Below, one piece after another: positions 59,993-64,000 of a stretch of 64,000 bases of DNA. Position numbers and translations under genes: made by a program. This stretch comes from Polyodon spathula (taxonomy: Eukaryota > Chordata > Actinopteri > Acipenseriformes > Polyodontidae), in NCBI RefSeq assembly GCF_017654505.1, contig NC_054538.1, forward strand, positions 58,185,684-58,249,683. The letters run 5' to 3'. Position 1 is the first letter of the stretch; every line of letters starts with the position of its first letter. The notes beneath the pieces were generated by a model. The model saw nothing but the letters and a program-made list of their open reading frames with translations. It made no database searches and was not told the origin of the DNA.

Positions 59993-60410
59993 AGTGGTGT
60001 CAGAACCGAGATTACCAGCGCCTCCTAGACGCAGACCAGATCATGGACCACAGTTTTTTTGGGGAAAAAAAAAAAAAACTGTTGGTTTTGCACCAGTCCC
60101 CTGTAACAAGGGTATAACTGCACGCTGCTCCCTCCGTCACCAGGAGACTACACGCCGCTCCCAGACAACGGTACCCTTTCTTTGGCGGGCCGAAACGCAT
60201 GGGAAAGAACCGCCCGGCTGCAGTGGCGAGAAGAGGGCCAAAACCCGCACCCCAGCTTGTCCTGACTCCCTGTCTCGCTTCGCCCAAGGATGCCTGTCTC
60301 GCTTCGCCCAAGGATGCCTGCCTGGCATCGCCTGGGGTTGCCTGCTGCTCCGCATCGCCTGGGACTGCCGGCTCTGCTTCGCCAGGGGTCGCGTCAGTCT
60401 CTAGTCTCTC
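59993..60410 (+). mobile_element. LTR retrotransposon leader remnant with short tandem repeats
   Basis: It begins with a primer-binding-like TGGTGTCAGAACCGAG and continues as GC-richer leader DNA (a contrast with the AT-rich surroundings). From about 60271 it holds tandem units TGTCTCGCTTCGCCCAAGGA (two near-perfect, further decayed units to about 60390). No gag or pol motifs are seen, so the interior is truncated. Apparent frames over the repeats are not gene-like. Confidence 0.6.
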
Positions 60411-60879
60411 TTTTTTTTACAGTGTAGTAGTATGGAAACTGAACTACGTCAGGTCAAATCCTTTCATCTGTGATCATTGTTTCTGCTGAACTGGCCTTGT
60501 GTAAACTGGCTTTGTCAACAGTAAATGCATCTGCGAAATGTGCTTATTATTATATAGAAAATGTAAAATAAGGTACTGCATATAAACATCTTAAGTATAC
60601 AAAAACCAACTGTCATTTACGTAGTGTGTCCTAAAATATTCTCTTGAAAAAGAATATTGTATAATATTTAATACTACAATAATATACATACATCAGATTT
60701 ACCTATTAGACTATTATGAAATAAATAATACAATGTCACCATGACAATCCAACTTATTAGATTCTGATGTAATAATGGACTGTATTTATATTCTTTATTT
60801 TGCTTGTATTTAAATTTGATCTTACTTTCTACTGCTCTTATTTGTAATGTGATATTGTATAATGTGATATTTTGTAACA

Positions 60880-60925
60880 ACTGTAAGTCGCCCTGGATAA
60901 GGGTGTCTGCAAATAAATAAATAAT
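60880..60925 (+). mobile_element. SINE tail fragment
   Basis: CTGTAAGTCGCCCTGGATAA, then GGGTGTCTGCAAATAAATAAATAA. It corresponds to the tail of the SINE family at 34868-34992. Confidence 0.7.
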
Positions 60926-61294
60926 CTACTCTCGTTTCCCTTCCTGCTTCAAAACTTTGCGTCCAATCACAGCAGCTGTAGCCTCTCAGTTTGTATCCAG
61001 TCACAGCAGTCTCTCCCACACCCTCGTCACTCACCCAGCTTCATTGGGGCGTGTCTCTTCAGGAATACAGGTAGGAAACAAATGACGCCAGCTATTAAGT
61101 CTTTCAAACACAGTCGCTTATGCTTGGGAAGTAGTCAGAAAGAAGTCCTGAAATTGATTTCAGCAAAATACGCAACCGTTCACAGGAGGGCATATGGAAG
61201 GGGCGCAACTCGGTATAGTGTTCAGTCCGCTTTCATCCAAGACATTCGTGGGTCCGTGTTTTCCAGTTCTCCACAGCGGGAACTAAAACACTGA
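60926..61294 (+). other. GC-richer segment with CCAAT motif and a 70-codon frame
   Basis: GTCCAATCACAGCAG and a similar GTATCCAGTCACAGCAG occur near 60960 and 60996, then an ATG at 61082 opens a 70-codon frame to 61294 (KEVLKLISAKYATVHRRAYG in the middle). CCAAT boxes ahead of an open frame could mark a promoter and first exon. I recognise no domain and no donor site decides an exon end. I leave it as a possibility. Confidence 0.25.
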
Positions 61295-61449
61295 CGCTTA
61301 CACCTCACTCAACATAATGTAGCTGTTGCTGTATAACCTGCCTGATTTTTAAAACAAAATCTGCAGTGCAGCTGCCTGGGTTACAAATCCACGTATTGAA
61401 AGGTTGATGCAAATAGCAAACTGAAGTACATAAGTTAAGGTGGCATATA

Positions 61450-62868
61450 CAGTGCCTACAGTAAGTATTCACCCCCCGTGGACGTTTTCACATTTTGTTG
61501 TGTTACAAACTGAAATCTTGATGCATTTAAATGGGACTTTTTTTCCTTTGATTTACACAACCTACTCAACACTTTCAATGTGTGAAAAAATGGGGGGAGG
61601 GGGGAGCCTGAAAAGGCTTCATTAGATAAGTATTCACCCCCATTGCTATGACACTCCTGAATAAGCTCAGGCGCCTTCAGAATTCTGTGCGCAATAAAAG
61701 TGATTCACTTGATTTCACATTAAATACACCTGTCTCTGTAAGGTCCCAAAGTTGGGTAGTGCATTAAAAGTAAAGATACTACCATGAAGACCATGGAATT
61801 TTCAAGGTCCTCCCAAACTGAGCAGCCGGATAAGAAGGGCATTGGTCAGAGAAGCAAACAAGAGGCCAGTGACAACTCTGAAAGACCTACAGCATTCCAT
61901 GGCTGAGATGGAAGAAACTGTTCATGCGTCAACAATAGCTGAGGTACTCCACAAATCTGGCCTGTATGGAAGAGTGGCAAGAAGGAAGCCATTTCTGAAA
62001 AAAGCCCATGTAAATTCCTGCTTGGAATTTGCAAAAAGGCATGTGGGAGACTCTGAAAAGATGTGGTAAAAGAGTCTGTGGTCCGATGAAACAAAAATTG
62101 AACTATTTGGCCTAAATGCAAAGCATTATGTCGGGCGCAAATCCAACACAACACATCACCCTGGTAACACCATCCCTACTACGAAGTATGGTGGTGGCAG
62201 CATCATGCTAAGGGGATGCTTTTCATCAACAGGGACTGGGAAGCTTGTCAGGGTAGAGGGCAAAATGGATGGAGCTAAATAAAGGCAAATCCTTGAGGAA
62301 AACCTGCTTCAGTCTGCAAAAGACCTAAGGCTGGAACGGAGATTAACCTTTCAGCAGGACAATGACCCCAAGCACACAGCCAAAGCAACATTTGAGTGGC
62401 TTAAAAACAAGAAAGTAAATGTCCTGGTTTGGCCCAGTCAAAGCCTGGACTTGAATCCGATTAAGAATCTGTGGCAAGACTTGAAGATTGCTGTCCATCA
62501 ATGATCCCCATCCAACTTGACAGCACTTGAACAATTTTGCCAAGAAGAATGGGCGAATATTGCACAATCCAGATGTGCAAACCTGGTAGAGACTTACTCC
62601 AAAAGACTCACAGCTGTAATTGCTGCCAAAGGTGGTTCTACCAAGTATTGACTCAGGGGGGTGAATACTTATCTAACCAATACATTTCAGTTTTTTATAT
62701 TTTTCATTAACTGTTGTTTCACAATAAAAATTCTCTTGCCTCTTCAAAGTGTTGTAGGTTATGTAAATCAAAGGAAAAAAAAAATCCCATTAAATGCATC
62801 AAGATTTCAGGTTGTAACAACAAACTGTGAAAACGTCCAAGGGAGTTCAATACTTCCGATAGTCACTG
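61450..62868 (+). mobile_element. Tc1/mariner element, non-autonomous
   Basis: A 1.42-kb element flanked by TA on both sides (61448-61449 and 62869-62870). Its ends begin CAGTGCCTACAGTAAGTATT and, reversed, CAGTGACTATCGGAAGTATT. The inverted repeats extend about 130 bp, including GTGGACGTTTTCACA and GAAATCTTGATGCATTTAA, with indels. The transposase inside has lost most of its N-terminal DNA-binding region and has stops. Cut-and-paste Tc1 elements insert at TA dinucleotides, as here. Confidence 0.93.
61805..62650 (+). pseudogene. Tc1-like transposase, catalytic part, inactive
   Basis: Read in the plus frame from about 61842: REANKRPVTTLKDLQHSM (second helix-turn-helix region), RVARRKPFLKKAHVNSCLEF, then a TAA within the normally W-x-x-V stretch at about 62067. 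Further on: [12 protein letters not shown] (first Asp), [33 protein letters not shown] (second Asp), [20 protein letters not shown]. Family members read NPIENLW, where the Glu is the third member of the D-D-34-E triad. Here the codon is AAG, so it is Lys. A TAA also follows DGAK at 62278. Sequence before 61842 joins directly to the leader, so the first DNA-binding helix region is deleted. It is dead on several counts. Confidence 0.9.
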
Positions 62869-63294
62869 TAGTAGCTTGTAGTGCTTTTTATAGGCACTAA
62901 AATGATCTGTCATAAGTGTCATCTTGATAACTTGTAAAGAAGTTGAAATTATTATAACAGACAAAGCCAGACTATGTTTCTTTTACTGAGCTCCGGTAAC
63001 CAGCAACCAAAAGCATTACTTCACCAATTACTTTATATAATCTTTTTAGTTTTCACTGGTAAGGTATCATTTTACTGCTTTTATGTATTTAGTGGTCATC
63101 AGGCACAAGGTGCTACATGATATGCTTCTATGCTGAAAATCCCTGCAGGATTGACAGTGATGTTCAGATTCTGTTTGTAACTACACATAAACTTGAGCAT
63201 GATGTCTTTAAAATAACGACGTTACATGTTTCAAATCTGTCAGAAATATTAGTATGTGAATTGTCAGTGATATGAAACTTATTGTTTTTCATAG

Positions 63295-63484
63295 ATTCGA
63301 GGAAGGATTGAAAACATTGAATGTCCTCGAAGCTATGGAGCAGCACCCTCAAGTCTTTCTGAATCACTTCTGCTTCTCAGAAAAGAGATTTAAAGCAGAG
63401 ACAGTTGAGGCTATGTTTTCAGTGGAGTTTAGTGCCGCAGGCAGCAACAAACATGCAGCAGAAAGCAGGATTATTTATTATTAA
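63295..63484 (+). pseudogene. G2E3-like HECT-domain fragment
   Basis: After an acceptor-like TTGTTTTTCATAG the frame reads RFEEGLKTLNVLEAMEQHPQ, VFLNHFCFSEKRFKAETVEA, then MFSVEFSAAGSNKHAAES and a stop at 63482. Fish G2E3-like proteins have the same stretch inside a HECT-type region ('F.EGLK.LGVL..M..HP..F...F....L.A......F....S..GSN+...E...I.FW'), as I recall. The stop falls where the family has the FW..FL..... continuation. It is a single exon or processed fragment. The function of the intact protein would be ubiquitin transfer; here only about 62 residues remain. The frame's end overlaps a perfect inverted repeat. Confidence 0.5.
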
Positions 63485-63504
63485 AAATAATCCTGCTTTC
63501 TGCT
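63457..63504. repeat. Perfect 20-bp inverted repeat (hairpin)
   Basis: Arm 1 AGCAGAAAGCAGGATTATTT (63457-63476) and arm 2 AAATAATCCTGCTTTCTGCT (63485-63504) are exact reverse complements with an 8-base loop (ATTATTAA). It begins within the HECT-like frame and spans its stop codon. Confidence 0.95.
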
Positions 63505-64000
63505 AATTTATTAGCAACTGCACGTCGCTTATTGACAACTTTATTACTAGTTGCCAGGGCTACAGAGCGCACTTACATGATTTATGCACATACTTCATGC
63601 AGCTTTTATAACCCACTGACTTCGCAACTGTGTATTTCTGGTGGACTGAGGCAGAATCGTGGCTTTGAAAGTGGCTGAAAGTGGAAAGATGGATTTACAG
63701 TGGGAGGTGGTACATTGTAAAAAGTAGGTGATGTTGGACACTTTCTTATTTTAAAAGTGTGTTCTTTAGAATTGATTGTAAGTACAACACATACTTTGTA
63801 TGTTTGCTTTACTCGTTGTCAGGACAATTGTAGCACATCATTGTGTAGTACTGTTTACTATTTAAGCCTACTCCCTTTTTTTGTTTTACACACGCGTGAA
63901 GTAAACAGTTCTATGTTTCGGGTATTTTGTGTTTCTCACATTAATTTATTTTTAAAACTAAAATTTAAAACACATGTATTTCAGTGCTATATATTTGTAC
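63505..64000. other. Non-coding stretch
   Basis: AT-rich end of the window; nothing recognised. Confidence 0.5.

Noticed and set aside
60012..60404. Overlapping frames in the LTR leader on both strands
   Set aside because: They are driven by tandem repeats and a poly(A) stretch; no gag or pol motif.
61441..62900. Long palindromic arrangement first considered as a gene-regulatory inverted repeat
   Set aside because: The TA flanks, 1.4-kb size and DDE transposase remnants show it is a Tc1/mariner element.
1..64000. CRISPR arrays, bacterial operons, tRNA or rRNA genes
   Set aside because: No regularly spaced direct repeats, no ribosome-binding-site-led gene clusters, and the only tRNA-like sequence is the SINE head; the window is vertebrate-like.

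Overview
This window looks like intergenic or intronic DNA from a ray-finned fish, with no intact protein-coding gene. It is AT-rich, full of microsatellites, and carries degraded transposable elements of many classes: a DIRS element, solo LTRs, L2 and CR1 LINEs, a second non-LTR family, Tc1/mariner, hAT and a tRNA-derived SINE. The CR1 3' ends and the SINE remind me of non-teleost fishes such as sturgeons. That placement is a recollection, not a test.

Layout. 0-4 kb: a minus-strand DIRS recombinase remnant, an L2 3' end split by an LTR, and two exon-like segments. 4.09-9.36 kb: a structurally complete but frame-broken DIRS retrotransposon with inverted terminal repeats and an internal complementary region. 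9.4-25 kb: mostly plain non-coding DNA with one PDZ-like exon candidate, a SINE and microsatellites. 25-31.7 kb: an L2 fragment, then scattered pieces on both strands of what I take to be a multicopy fish protein family (C2H2 finger plus SAMD3-like region), with duplicated promoter-like blocks. 32.7-36.3 kb: a small exon candidate, an L2 split by an LTR, a SINE piece and a CR1 split by a solo LTR with a perfect 5-bp duplication. 37-41.5 kb: a TG/TA microsatellite and a minus-strand hAT remnant. 41.5-48.5 kb: a nested LINE cluster, in which an L2 with a lipase/esterase-like ORF1 sits inside a second non-LTR element, followed by an LTR and a CR1. 50-60.4 kb: three more LTRs and weak exon candidates. 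61.4-62.9 kb: a Tc1/mariner copy with TA flanks and a dead transposase. 63.3 kb: a G2E3-like HECT fragment ending in a perfect 20-bp hairpin.

Host coding content is uncertain. Several short plus-strand open segments (583, 3843, 13350, 32701, 51830, 57394 and 58719) have plausible splice sites. They could be exons of one or more long-intron genes, but only the PDZ-like one suggests a domain. Nothing here works as a pathway. The main biology is repeated, nested insertion and decay of mobile elements.
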